Shown here in pieces: positions 1-10,250 of a stretch of DNA of 64,000 nt. The notes under the pieces are model-generated. The model saw only the letters and a list, made by a program, of their open reading frames with translations. It had not been told where the DNA came from and ran no database searches. The position numbers were made by a program, and so were the translations under genes. The stretch's first letter is position 1. Each line of letters begins with the position of its first letter. Source of the DNA: Diplonema papillatum (taxonomy: Eukaryota; Euglenozoa; Diplonemea; Diplonemida; Diplonemidae); NCBI GenBank assembly GCA_030068145.1, contig JAPJBO010000629.1:1-64000 (forward strand), written 5' to 3'.

Positions 1-2586
1 ACAAACGCCTGCGGCCTTGGATTGCGGGGCGGAGGCTTCGGGGAGTGGACGACTGAACGCAGCTCCTGTTTGAGGAACGCGTAGGCCTCTCTGTACTCCT
101 CCTTCTCCTGGCGGGCCCTGTCCAGCCTGTCCTCCGACGCCTTCAGCTTTCGGTTGCTGCGGTTGATCGCGTTCTTCACGGAGACGTGGCTACTTTCCAT
201 GTTCACCCACTCGTCGGCCGTTTTCTTCCAGCAGTCCTCGAGGCGCTTCATGCACAGGTCTATTTCGATGAGAGACGGGCTCGGCCCCACCGCCGTCGCG
301 TTGGTGAGCTTCGAGTACTTCAGAAACTGCCCCGAAGTCGACGTTCGGAACACAAGCTGCTTGGGGGAGAAGCTTTCGATCTGCGACGGGATGTCGAGGC
401 CTTCTACCTTGTCTACGACCTGTTGGTGAGGATGGCTGGGGTGTGATCGGGCACGGGTATTGTCTTTGGGTTTTGTGTAGTCGGAGAGGTTGGCCTGTGA
501 AGGAGACTGGAATCCGCGCCTGTGTACTCACAGAAACCAGCCAGTCAAACCTTGCCCTGCATGGCTTCTCACTTTTCTGCGCCATGTGGTCAATTCAATA
601 TGTGTCCTACCAGCAGGGACACACAACTACGAAGCTATCAGCCTATCAGCCTCCTCTGTCCCCAGACAGACGAACCGGACAAAGGCATGTGGAACTTAGC
701 CATAGGCTACCTCTAAGATACCACGACTTTTCTGTTTCAGCGTAACTTCGAGGTCCAGACCTCTATGTTACACTGCAGTTCCGCGTACTCCGATAGTCTA
801 GGGCTAAGCTCCAAATGCTTACCGTCTCACTGCGGGAATGCTGCTGCGCAGTCGTCAAGCCACCCAAGAACCAGGTGGTTGGGGGGGGTGTCGTCGGACG
901 GGAAGAAAACCCACCCTCCCTTCCCCCTGTGACCTTGTCCAGACAAGCTTATTTCCGTAAGTCCCCTGGACGGGTATTTTCATCTTGCCCCTACGCAATG
1001 TAAGTGATAGATTTACCCTGGATGGTTTGATTCCTCTTCGTTCTTTCTTGCAGGACGATGACGACTTCCAGGATGCAGACTTGGAGGATGCACTTTCCCG
1101 TGAAAGCATGCTGTCGCTTGCAGATGAGATAGCAGTTGCCAAAAAGCCATTCCGGAGACTTACAGACTCAAATGGACGGCAAACAGGCATTTTGCCACAG
1201 TGACTACGACGACCCCCCCCCCGTTCGTGAGAAAAAGCGAAGAATATAAACACCCTGTTTTTTCCATCTATCTTTGTCAAGAGCTGCAACTCAACTATTC
1301 TTGTCGCAACCCTCAGAACAAGTAGGTACGCATGGCTTTGGACACGCGTACCCGACAAAGTCTGCGCTGAGTGAAACGGGAACGGGCACGGATCGGGCAA
1401 AAAACAGCGGAACACGAGCGTAACATGCCCAATTTACTAGTGATTTTACAAGTGCACTTCTAAATTTTACAAGTGCATTTTCACCTGTAAAATCACTAGC
1501 GAATTTACTGGCGAATTCCTTTACTACTGCACCGTGTATACACTTTCATGGAACGAACCGTACCTGCCGGTCGCAGAAGTCGCGCAATCTGTGGAGCTCG
1601 TCGAGCCGGAAGCTCACTTTGGTGAGGTCGACGGGGTACCGAGACGCCAGGTACCCCAGCTGCGGCAGGGCCGCCTTCACCGCCGCTTCGTCGGCGGGGG
1701 AGAACGTCTCGCCGCCCCTGCTCTTGTTGAGGAACTGCACGACGCCGACGGGCTCCGACGAGCCGAAGCCGCGGATAGGGAAGCAGAGCATGTTGTGGAT
1801 TCTGTACTTCAGGTCGGGTTGTTTGTACATGCGGCTGTCGGGGTACGTGGAGTTGAGGTTGAGTGCGATGCCGGAGGTGAACACGGACCCCGCGAAGCCT
1901 TTGTCCGCAGGGACGCAGAGCCACCGAGCCTCGACTTCAGGCGTGTTGACCGCAGCAATGCCCTGCAGCAACTTAGCAGACGGGATGTACGTGAAGAGTG
2001 TGGCGCGGTCTGCGTTCACAGCGAACGCCAGGCTCTCGAGCAGCAGCGTGAGGGCGCAGCTGACGGCACTCTCGTTCGTGTACGGCCGCGCCTGCGCGCT
2101 CTGTCGGGCGGCCCCGCGCAGCCGCAAAGCCTGGATCTCCGCCGACTTCTGCTGCACCGCGCCGCGGAGCAGGCGGACCTGCTTTTCGAGCTCCCGGTTG
2201 CCCGCCGACCCCGCCGTGGCCTCCGGCTTCTGGTTGGAGGACGCGGGGCACTTTTTCCAACCGGCCTTCGCTGGGCCATGGTCCCCACCGCCAGCAGCCG
2301 CGGAAGTACCGGGTTCCGAGGCACCCGGGAGGAGGCACGCCGTCGTCTCTTGGTGCAGGGCGATGCCGCCGTCGAGGAGGCGGGAGAAGTCCCTCTTCAC
2401 GCAGTGCATGAAGTCCCGCAGCCCGCCCGCCATGTGCCGCATGAGGCCGCTCATGTCGTTCAGCATCGGGTGCACCTCGGCGTCGCACTTCTCGACCGAC
2501 GCTGACTTCAGCTGCTCTGTGACAGTCGCGATGTACCATTCCAATTTCTGATACGCATCGTTCGTGGCATTGCTCAGCTCTTGCAT
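1..2586 (-). CDS. GAF-domain protein, two exons visible, 3' end beyond window
   Basis: Two minus-strand exons join in phase: 1564-2586 (341 codons from the ATG at 2586) and 419 down to 1, where it leaves the window without a stop. The donor after the last CAG is CAG|GTACGG at 1563, and the acceptor is ccaacag at 420-425, giving a 1,144-bp intron. Residues about 1-70 are a helical N-terminus, 90-150 are low-complexity and coiled coil, and about 172-320 form a GAF fold with RATLFTYIP, DKGFAGSVF, ML.FPIRG and VGVVQFLNK. This is the pattern of GAF modules in phosphodiesterases and cyclases. The second exon continues as a Lys/Glu-rich coiled coil. GAF domains usually bind cyclic nucleotides or mediate dimerisation; the ligand cannot be told here. 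No catalytic domain is visible before the edge. The 5' end is part of a tandem duplication (see 2550-3000). Confidence 0.75.
1054..1203 (+). CDS. possible terminal exon inside the GAF gene intron, opposite strand
   Basis: A good acceptor (ttctttcttgcag) ending at 1053 is followed by 49 open codons of acidic, ordinary composition (DDDDFQDADLEDAL...), closed by TGA at 1201-1203. It lies antisense within the 1.1-kb intron of the GAF-domain gene. The opposite strand is also open here but reads as a serine-rich shadow. I found no convincing upstream exon on the plus strand, so this may be a nested gene fragment or chance. Confidence 0.25.
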   Translation, partial: DDDDFQDADLEDALSRESMLSLADEIAVAKKPFRRLTDSNGRQTGILPQ

Positions 2587-3000
2587 GATTGAGGAGCGGC
2601 GGGTTGTAGGTAGACCTAATTCCCACGTAGTGTTATTAGAATCCTCTTGAGCTGTAAAAGCCTGGGGGTTTCTAACTTGTGATACGCATCGTTCGTGACA
2701 TTGCTCAGCTCTTGCATGATTTTAGAGCGGCGGGTTGTAGGTAGACCTAATCCCCACGTAGTTTGTGACTAGTATTAATAGAATCCTCTTGAGCTGTAAA
2801 ATCCTGGGGGGTTCTAACTTGTGATACGCATCGTTCGTGGCATTGCTCAGCTCTTGCATGATTTTAGAGCGGCGGGTTGTAGGTAGACCTAATCCCCACG
2901 TAGTTTGTGACTAGTGTTATTAAAATCCTCTTGAGCTGAAAAAGCCTGGGGTTTCTAACTTGTGATACGCATCATTCGTTGCGTTGCGCAGCTCTTGCGC
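2550..3000. repeat. tandem copies of the 5' end of the GAF gene
   Basis: Units starting GATACGCATCGTTCGTG lie at 2550, 2681, 2823 and 2964, periods 131-142 bp. The first includes the start codon and first dozen codons of the GAF gene on the minus strand. The second and third keep the ATG and the codons MQELSN-TNDAY; the fourth is diverged and lacks the ATG. Spacer parts such as GCGGCGGGTTGTAGGTAGAC are shared by copies 1-3. Confidence 0.85.
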
Positions 3001-3518
3001 GGTTGAGGTTTCTTGTGGTAGTAATTCTAGTTTTTTTTAGAGTGGACGGACACATACAACTACTACTAGAGTGGACGGAGTGGTCCATCCAAAAGAGCTT
3101 TCCCGGGGTTTGCCCCTGGGTGGTCGGTTCACACCAGGATAAGTTCGCGTTTTAGTGGATTGGGAAGGTGGGTGTATAGCCTCATGGTGGTTGCGTTTTT
3201 TTTGTAGCGTTTATTGTGGTTTAGAGGTTCGGTGATTTAGGGCCTCCGGTTGACCATTGAGGCTGTGAGGCGGGTAGTATGAGGGATGTAGGCATGAGTA
3301 CCCACTTTAACTACGGCTTGTCAAGTTTGTAAGTTTTGTCTGCACACAAGATGGATCGACAGAGGGCGTCGACTTGTCCGAGGAAAAGCGGGTGCGACAC
3401 CCGCTTTCTCGGGGTCTGTCTCCCACACCAGATGGCCACTTCCGATAAGACGGTGCAGTTTGCGCACGCTTCTCTCGCCAGAAAGCAGCAATTCCAGTCT
3501 CTCGGGAGACTCTGGGTA
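3001..3518. other. no gene seen
   Basis: Between the GAF-gene repeats and the next repeat pair I see no credible coding exon. The stretch is T/G-rich with short direct repeats of GAGTGGACGGA near 3040-3080. Confidence 0.5.
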
Positions 3519-3840
3519 AGGCAACACGACATCAGTCTCAAGCTTTGCCGGGTTGATGCCGTGTTTTTGCCTGGTCCCGAGTTCTACGAAAGGGTGCGGA
3601 TCACACCAGACACTGGTGCATCGTCTTAGAAAACGGATGCACGGAAGGGGACCAAAGTGGCGCGGCAGCCCAAGCGATCCAGCTTGGTTGAGGCAACACG
3701 ACAGCAGTCTCAAGCCGTGGTCTTGCCTGGTGCCGAGTTCTACAAAAGGGTGCGGATCACACCAGACACTGGTGCATCGTCATAGAAAACGGATGCACGG
3801 AAGGGACCAAAGTGGCAACCCAAGCGATCCAGTTTGGGGA
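3519..3840. repeat. two direct copies, about 172-bp unit
   Basis: The unit begins AGGCAACACGACA at 3519 and again at 3691. Shared parts include GTGCGGATCACACCAGACAC and AACGGATGCACGGAAGGG. The two copies differ by several small indels. Confidence 0.8.
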
Positions 3841-3894
3841 CCCACCTTGAAAAAACTCTGCCCGGCGGGATCCGAACTCAGGACACGCGCATAT

Positions 3895-6800
3895 CTTCGA
3901 CATCCTCGCTTCGCCTCGAAGTGCGCAGGCAATGTGTTTCTCGCTGTGTGACACCTGCGAGCCCGTCGCGTTCATGTCTTTAACACTCGCGGCCAAAGTA
4001 GCACACGCCTCCCCTTTGGTCCCGCTTCGCCTCGAAGTGCGCAGGCAATGTGTTTCTCGCTGTGTGACACCTGCGAGCCCGTCGCGTTCATGTCTTTAAC
4101 ACTCGCGAACCAAAGTAGCACACGCCTCCCCTTTGGTCCCGCTTCGCCTCGAAGTGCGCAGGCAATGTGTTGCTCGCTGTGTGACACCTGCGAGCCCGTC
4201 GCGTTCATGTCTTTAACACTCGCGACCAAAGTAGCACACGCCTCCCCTTTGGTCCCGCTTCGCCTCGAAGTGCGCAGGCAATGTGTTTCTCGCTGTGTGA
4301 CACCTGCGAGCCCGTCGCGTTCATGTCTTTAACACTCGCGGCCAAAGTAGCACACGCCTCCCCTTTGGTCCCGCTTCGCCTCGAAGTGCGCAGGCAATGT
4401 GTTTCTCGCTGTGTGACACCTGCGAGCCCGTCGCGTTCATGTCTTTAACACTCGCGACCAAAGTAGCACACGCCTCCCCTTTGGTGCGCAGGCAATGTGT
4501 TTCTCGCTGTGTGACACCTGCGAGCCCGTCGCGTTCATGTCTTTAACACTCGCGGCCAAAGTAGCACACGCCTCCCCTTTAGTCCCGCTTCGCCTCGAAG
4601 TGCGCAGGCAATGTGTTTCTCGCTGTGTGACACCTGCGAGCCCGTCGCGTTCATGTTTTTAACACTCGCGACCAAAGTAGCACACGCCTCCCCTTTGGTC
4701 CCGCTTCGCCTCGAAGTGGGCAGGCAATGTGTTTCTCGCTGTGTGACACCTGCGAGCCCGTCGCGTTCATGTCTTTAACACTCGCGGCCAAAGTCCCGCT
4801 TCGCCTCGAAGTGCGCAGGCAATGTGTTTCTCGCTGTGTGACACCTGCGAGCCCGTCGCGTTCATGTCTTTAACACTCGCGACCAAAGTAGCACACGCCT
4901 CCCCTTTGGTCCCGCTTCGCCTCGAAGTGGGCAGGCAATGTGTTGCTCGCTGTGTGACACCTGCGAGCCCGTCGCGTTCATGTCTTTAACACTCGCGACC
5001 AAAGTAGCACACGCCTCCCCTTTGGTCCCGCTTCGCCTCGAAGTGCGCAGGCAATGTGTTGCTCGCTGTGTGACACCTGCGAGCCCGTCGCGTTCATGTC
5101 TTTAACACTCGCGAACCAAAGTAGCACACGCCTCCCCTTTGGTCCCGCTTCGCCTCGAAGTGCGCAGGCAATGTGTTGCTCGCTGTGTGACACCTGCGAG
5201 CCCGTCGCGTTCATGTCTTTAACACTCGCGACCAAAGTAGCACACGCCTCCCCTTTGGTCCCGCTTCGCCTCGAAGTGCGCAGGCAATGTGTTTCTCGCT
5301 GTGTGACACCTGCGAGCCCGTCGCGTTCATGTCTTTAACACTCGCGGCCAAAGTAGCACACGCCTCCCCTTTGGTCCCGCTTCGCCTCGAAGTGCGCAGG
5401 CAATGTGTTTCTCGCTGTGTGACACCTGCGAGCCCGTCGCGTTCATGTTTTTAACACTCGCGACCAAAGTAGCACACGCCTCCCCTTTGGTCCCGCTTCG
5501 CCTCGAAGTGGGCAGGCAATGTGTTTCTCGCTGTGTGACACCTGCGAGCCCGTCGCGTTCATGTCTTTAACACTCGCGGCCAAAGTCCCGCTTCGCCTCG
5601 AAGTGCGCAGGCAATGTGTTTCTCGCTGTGTGACACCTGCGAGCCCGTCGCGTTCATGTCTTTAACACTCGCGACCAAAGTAGCACACGCCTCCCCTTTG
5701 GTCCCGCTTCGCCTCGAAGTGGGCAGGCAATGTGTTGCTCGCTGTGTGACACCTGCGAGCCCGTCGCGTTCATGTCTTTAACACTCGCGACCAAAGTAGC
5801 ACACGCCTCCCCTTTGGTCCCGCTTCGCCTCGAAGTGGGCAGGCAATGTGTTGCTCGCTGTGTGACACCTGCGAGCCCGTCGCGTTCATGTCTTTAACAC
5901 TCGCGAACCAAAGTAGCACACGCCTCCCCTTTGGTCCCGCTTCGCCTCGAAGTGCGCAGGCAATGTGTTGCTCGCTGTGTGACACCTGCGAGCCCGTCGC
6001 GTTCATGTCTTTAACACTCGCGACCAAAGTAGCACACGCCTCCCCTTTGGTCCCGCTTCGCCTCGAAGTGCGCAGGCAATGTGTTTCTCGCTGTGTGACA
6101 CCTGCGAGCCCGTCGCGTTCATGTCTTTAACACTCGCGACCAAAGTAGCACACGCCTCCCCTTTGGTCCCGCTTCGCCTCGAAGTGCGCAGGCAATGTGT
6201 TTCTCGCTGTGTGACACCTGCGAGCCCGTCGCGTTCATGTCTTTAACACTCGCGACCAAAGTAGCACACGCCTCCCCTTTGGTCCCGCTTCGCCTCGAAG
6301 TGCGCAGGCAATGTGTTGCTCGCTGTGTGACACCTGCGAGCCCGTCGCGTTCATGTCTTTAACACTCGCGAACCAAAGTAGCACACGCCTCCCCTTTGGT
6401 CCCGCTTCGCCTCGAAGTGCGCAGGCAATGTGTTGCTCGCTGTGTGACACCTGCGAGCCCGTCGCGTTCATGTCTTTAACACTCGCGACCAAAGTAGCAC
6501 ACGCCTCCCCTTTGGTCCCGCTTCGCCTCGAAGTGCGCAGGCAATGTGTTTCTCGCTGTGTGACACCTGCGAGCCCGTCGCGTTCATGTCTTTAACACTC
6601 GCGACCAAAGTAGCACACGCCTCCCCTTTGGTCCCGCTTCGCCTCGAAGTGCGCAGGCAATGTGTTGCTCGCTGTGTGACACCTGCGAGCCCGTCGCGTT
6701 CATGTCTTTAACACTCGCGAACCAAAGTAGCACACGCCTCCCCTTTGGTCCCGCTTCGCCTCGAAGTGCGCAGGCAATGTGTTGCTCGCTGTGTGACACC

Positions 6801-7555
6801 TGCGAGCCCGTCGCGTTCATGTCTTTAACACTCGCGACCAAAGTAGCACACGCCTCCCCTTTGGTCCCGCTTCGCCTCGAAGTGCGCAGGCAATGTGTTT
6901 CTCGCTGTGTGACACCTGCGAGCCCGTCGCGTTCATGTCTTTAACACTCGCGACCAAAGTAGCACACGCCTCCCCTTTGGTCCCGCTTCGCCTCGAAGTG
7001 CGCAGGCAATGTGTTTCTCGCTGTGTGACACCTGCGAGCCCGTCGCGTTCATGTCTTTAACACTCGCGACCAAAGTAGCACACGCCTCCCCTTTGGTCCC
7101 GCTTCGCCTCGAAGTGCGCAGGCAATGTGTTGCTCGCTGTGTGACACCTGCGAGCCCGTCGCGTTCATGTCTTTAACACTCGCGAACCAAAGTAGCACAC
7201 GCCTCCCCTTTGGTGCGCAGGCCATGTGTTTCTCGCTGTGTGACACCTGCGAGCCCGTCGCGTTCATGTCTTTAACACTCGCGGCCAAAGTAGCACACGC
7301 CTCCCCTTTGGTCCCGCTTCGCCTCGAAGTGGGCAGGCAATGTGTTTCTCGCTGTGTGACACCTGCGAGCCCGTCGCGTTCATGTCTTTAACACTCGCGA
7401 ACCAAAGTAGCACACGCCTTCCCTTTGGTCCCGCTTCGCCTCGAAGTGCGCAGGCAATGTGTTGCTCGCTGTGTGACACCTGCGAGCCCGTCGCGTTCAT
7501 GTCTTTAACACTCGCGAACCAAAGTAGAACACGCCTCCCCTTCGGTCCTGCGTCG
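3895..7555. repeat. 116-bp satellite array, about 31 monomers
   Basis: A nearly homogeneous tandem array of a 116-117 bp monomer, each with GCTTCGCCTCGAAGTGCGC, TGTGTGACACCTGCGAGCCC and CGTTCATGTCTTTAACACTC. The one-base length variant carries gaaccaaag instead of gaccaaag. CTTCG-CCT-CGAAG in each monomer can form a small hairpin. Two deletions are shared: one fuses ggccaaag directly to tcccgctt (near 4786 and 5578), the other fuses tttggt to gcgcagg (near 4482 and 7214). Open frames of 85-94 codons recur because of the 117-bp variant and are not genes. Confidence 0.97.
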
Positions 7556-8022
7556 CCTGCGTGCTGCCATTCTCCGACAGTGGAATCAGATTCTGCATTC
7601 GCAGGGGCACACTTGAGCACTTGGGTTGGAAACACCAAGCGCCGACCCTGAGGATTCGAACTCGTTGGTTCGAGGAGAGAAACGGGGTGGCAGCATCTCC
7701 GGATGGTCTCCGTACGGGGAAAATGCGTTGACACAAGACTCCAATAAAAATGGAAAAAACAGAGGTGGGTTTATTGATGCAAGAGGAAAACGGGTTCGCG
7801 GGTACGAACCCACGGTGGAAAAGAGAAAAAGGAGAAGTGGGGTGTGTGTGTTTGATAAGCGAAAAAAACGAAAGGATGCTTGAAAAAAAGGTGTGGTCAA
7901 GGCGATATGGTTTTCCAGCGAAAAAGAAGTTTTCGCTGACGAAACGCACGCGAGGAAAAAAAAAGAACTGTTTGCTTCTCGTTGGTTTCCTCCTCGATGA
8001 AATACTCCCAGAGTATCGGGGG

Positions 8023-8110
8023 GGAAATCTTAGTTTGATGTTTAGGCAGAGCACTGCCTCTCATGCATGGTTGATGCTAGCATCAAGTCTTCGAGGAAGA
8101 TGTCGTCTAG
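8023..8110 (+). repeat. dispersed repeat F
   Basis: Starts at a G run followed by AATCTTAGTTTGATGTTTAG, then GGCAGAGCACTGCCTCTC (itself partly palindromic) and ATGGTTGATGCTAGCATCA. The same order is found at 58372-58460, and the first part again at 58313. Confidence 0.8.
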
Positions 8111-8392
8111 GAAAGGGATGGTACGGGGGTATGTACATTGTCATTTCGGTACTCCTATGGACTACGGAGATGTTCTGCGGACATAAACCTTTTGGTCAGC
8201 GTCGGCGTCGGCGTCGGCCAAAGTTTTGGGAAAGTTGAAGGCCAGAACGAAAAAAAGCTAACTGACCTGCTCGTAATAAAGAGAACGGCCTAGCACAACA
8301 AAGAAGCACAACGAGAGAGAAGCAGGAAGAACAGAAAAAAGAAAACGGCGGATCAAAGAAAATCGTGCGGTGCGGCGCCTCTTTTTAGAGTA

Positions 8393-8607
8393 AAAGTTCG
8401 CTTGGAACTCCGCGGGTTTAGGGTCTCCGTGTGACCGTTCATGAGTGGGTTCTCTTAGAGCAAGAAAGGGCTATATGGTTACGGTTTGCACAGTTGGTGC
8501 ACGCTTTCGTTATGGGTTATGGCTAGCCCTGTCCGGGACTGTTTATGACCGACCGACACCAAATACATTCCTTCGTGGAGTGTAGTCTTGGCCCCCCCCA
8601 CGTTTTT
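8393..8607 (+). repeat. dispersed repeat E
   Basis: About 210 bp recurring at 60843-61043 with about 90% identity by eye. Shared blocks are TAGGGTCTCCGTGTGACCGT, GAGCAAGAAAGGGCTATATG and TACATTCCTTCGTGGAGTGT. A shorter relative lies inside the repeat A copy near 62930-63005. Confidence 0.85.
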
Positions 8608-9258
8608 AGAGTTAAAGTTTTTGTTCGTGTTTTATTTATTTATTTTCGAGCTGGTCATTTATTTTTTCGAACTCAAAAACGCCGCTTTGTTTTTTTTAGA
8701 GCGCGAGGTTTTCTTCCATGGGTCTGCACGGTTCTCAGAGTTGCCAGCAGAGCGCGCAGCCAACAGCTTCGGCGGTGCGATCGCGCAACACGACTTTAGT
8801 TTCTCCCGAGAAGGGGGCGTGGAGAGGACAGGGAGACTAGGGGAGGGGGTCGTAATCCTACCGCCGCAGTATTTCCCGCTGTTTGCTGGAGAGAAGAGGG
8901 AGAAAAAGACAGGCGCTTCGTTTTATTTTGTGCGCGCGGGTTGGTCGTTTTTTTTTTTCTCACTTGTGCACGCCCTGATCAACGACGCAGCACTTGCTGG
9001 GTGGGGTTCCTTGCCCGGCAACCTTGTCCGGCAACAAGGGAAACACTGTTTGAGTCTTGCGATGGGAACGAAGAAATGACAGGGAAAGTTGGCGAGGGGG
9101 TGACAGAAATGGGTACGCGCAAGTCTCGGCAAGAACGAACAAGGGTCTGTGCTTTTTTTTTTTTAGTGAAAAGCTCGCTTGAACCTTTTGACTCTCAAAA
9201 AAACCCCCCCCCCCCAGGCATCTTGTTAAGAACCATCCATCCATCCATCAGCCGGCTG

Positions 9259-10075
9259 ACCCCCCCCCCCTCAGCCTATTTTCACTGTGGAGGGGGGAGA
9301 CGCTACCTGTCACACTCTAAGGTGGTCACCACGGTGGGCGGTCAGAAAAAAAAAATTTTTTTTTTTGCCCCAAATACCCCAAATACCACACTTTGGAAAA
9401 TTTTTGTGGGCCCACTTTTGGCAGGGAATTTTGACCATTTCACCTTAGAGAATTTGACCACCCAGCCTCCAAGGCAACTGCACTGTAGAGGGGGGGGGGG
9501 GGGGGGGGTCTGGTTTATCCGGCCATCCGGCCAAAGTGGCTGATCCTTAACAAGAGCGCTGGACCCCCCCCCCTCAGGCTATTTTCACTGTGGAGGGGGG
9601 AGACGCTACCTGTCACACTCTAAGGTGGTCACCACGGTGGGCGGTCAGAAAAAAAAAATTTTTTTTGTATAAGCACCTGCTTTGTAGGAAATACTTGAGG
9701 AGGCTGCCAGCTGCAAAAGATCAAAGGAGGTAAATGCGCTGTAGCCCACACGAAACACAGGTGAATCTGGGTTTAGTGGCGGGCGTAAGCGTTCAACAAA
9801 AAAGACCCATTTTGTAGTTGTATTGTTTCTCCCCCTCTAGCCTCCTTCGAAGTAAGCACAAGGCAGCCCCTCGAGTATTTTTGCCCCAAATACCCTAAAT
9901 ACCACACTTTGGAAAATTTTTGTGGGCCCACTTTTGGCAGGGAATTTTGACCATTTCACCTTAGAGAATTTGACCACCCAGCCTCCAAGGCAACTGCACT
10001 GTAGAGGGGGGGGGGGGGGTCTGGTTTATCCGGCCATCCGGCCAAAGTGGCTGATCCTTAACAAGAGCGCTGCCC
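9259..10075. repeat. two copies of repeat D, the second interrupted
   Basis: Copy 1 (9259-9560) and copy 2 (9566-10075) share a C run, GGAGACGCTACCTGTCACAC, an A/T run, ATACCACACTTTGGAAAA, TTTTGGCAGGGAATTTTGAC, a G run and TTATCCGGCCATCCGGCC. Copy 2 is split by repeat A at 9667-9877, after which the sequence resumes exactly. Confidence 0.9.
9667..9877 (-). mobile_element. repeat A, MITE-like, inserted in repeat D
   Basis: This 211-bp block is absent from the uninterrupted copy of repeat D. It reads GTATAAGCACCTGCTTTGTA ... CCCCTCGAGTA and recurs at 17628, 53667, 61061, 62847 and 63283 in the opposite orientation. Its ends are imperfect inverted repeats (AATACTTGAGGAGGCTGCC against AATACTCGAGGGGCTGCC). 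Flanking T runs total 13 against 11 in the empty site, which would fit a very short target duplication. Confidence 0.8.
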
Positions 10076-10250
10076 CCCCCCCCCGCTCTTTACTGTTTGG
10101 GTGTGTGTGAGTATGTGGGGGCTGTTATTTTTCTTTTTTTTGTTTCCTTCTTTTTCTTGGTCAGAAAAGCATAGGACAGAGGTGACAACAGAACGCATTG
10201 CAGGCAAGGAACTGGAAGAGAGCTAGAACGAAACGGAGCAGGGAGCGGGC

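Larger units (their letters stand above)
7556..9258. other. gene-poor, holds dispersed repeats
   Basis: No exon is convincing. The stretch has A- and G-rich low-complexity DNA and two dispersed repeats (at about 8023 and 8393) that recur near 58.3 kb and 60.8 kb. Several homopolymer runs occur, for example C11 near 9205. Confidence 0.6.

Noticed and set aside
1546-2551. Plus-strand proteins of 310-320 codons opposite the GAF exon
   Set aside because: Shadows of a GC-rich exon; the minus frame has a recognisable GAF domain and consistent splicing.
3895-7555. Family of 85- and 94-codon genes on both strands
   Set aside because: They are the same satellite frames recurring with the 117-bp monomer variant, open on both strands, with no start context.
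7600-7700. tRNA gene on the minus strand (GAGTTCGAATCCTC)
   Set aside because: A T-arm-like motif is present, but no matching acceptor stem, anticodon arm or A box could be folded.
8410-8425. Telomeric TTTAGGG repeat
   Set aside because: Single occurrences in repeat E, not tandem.
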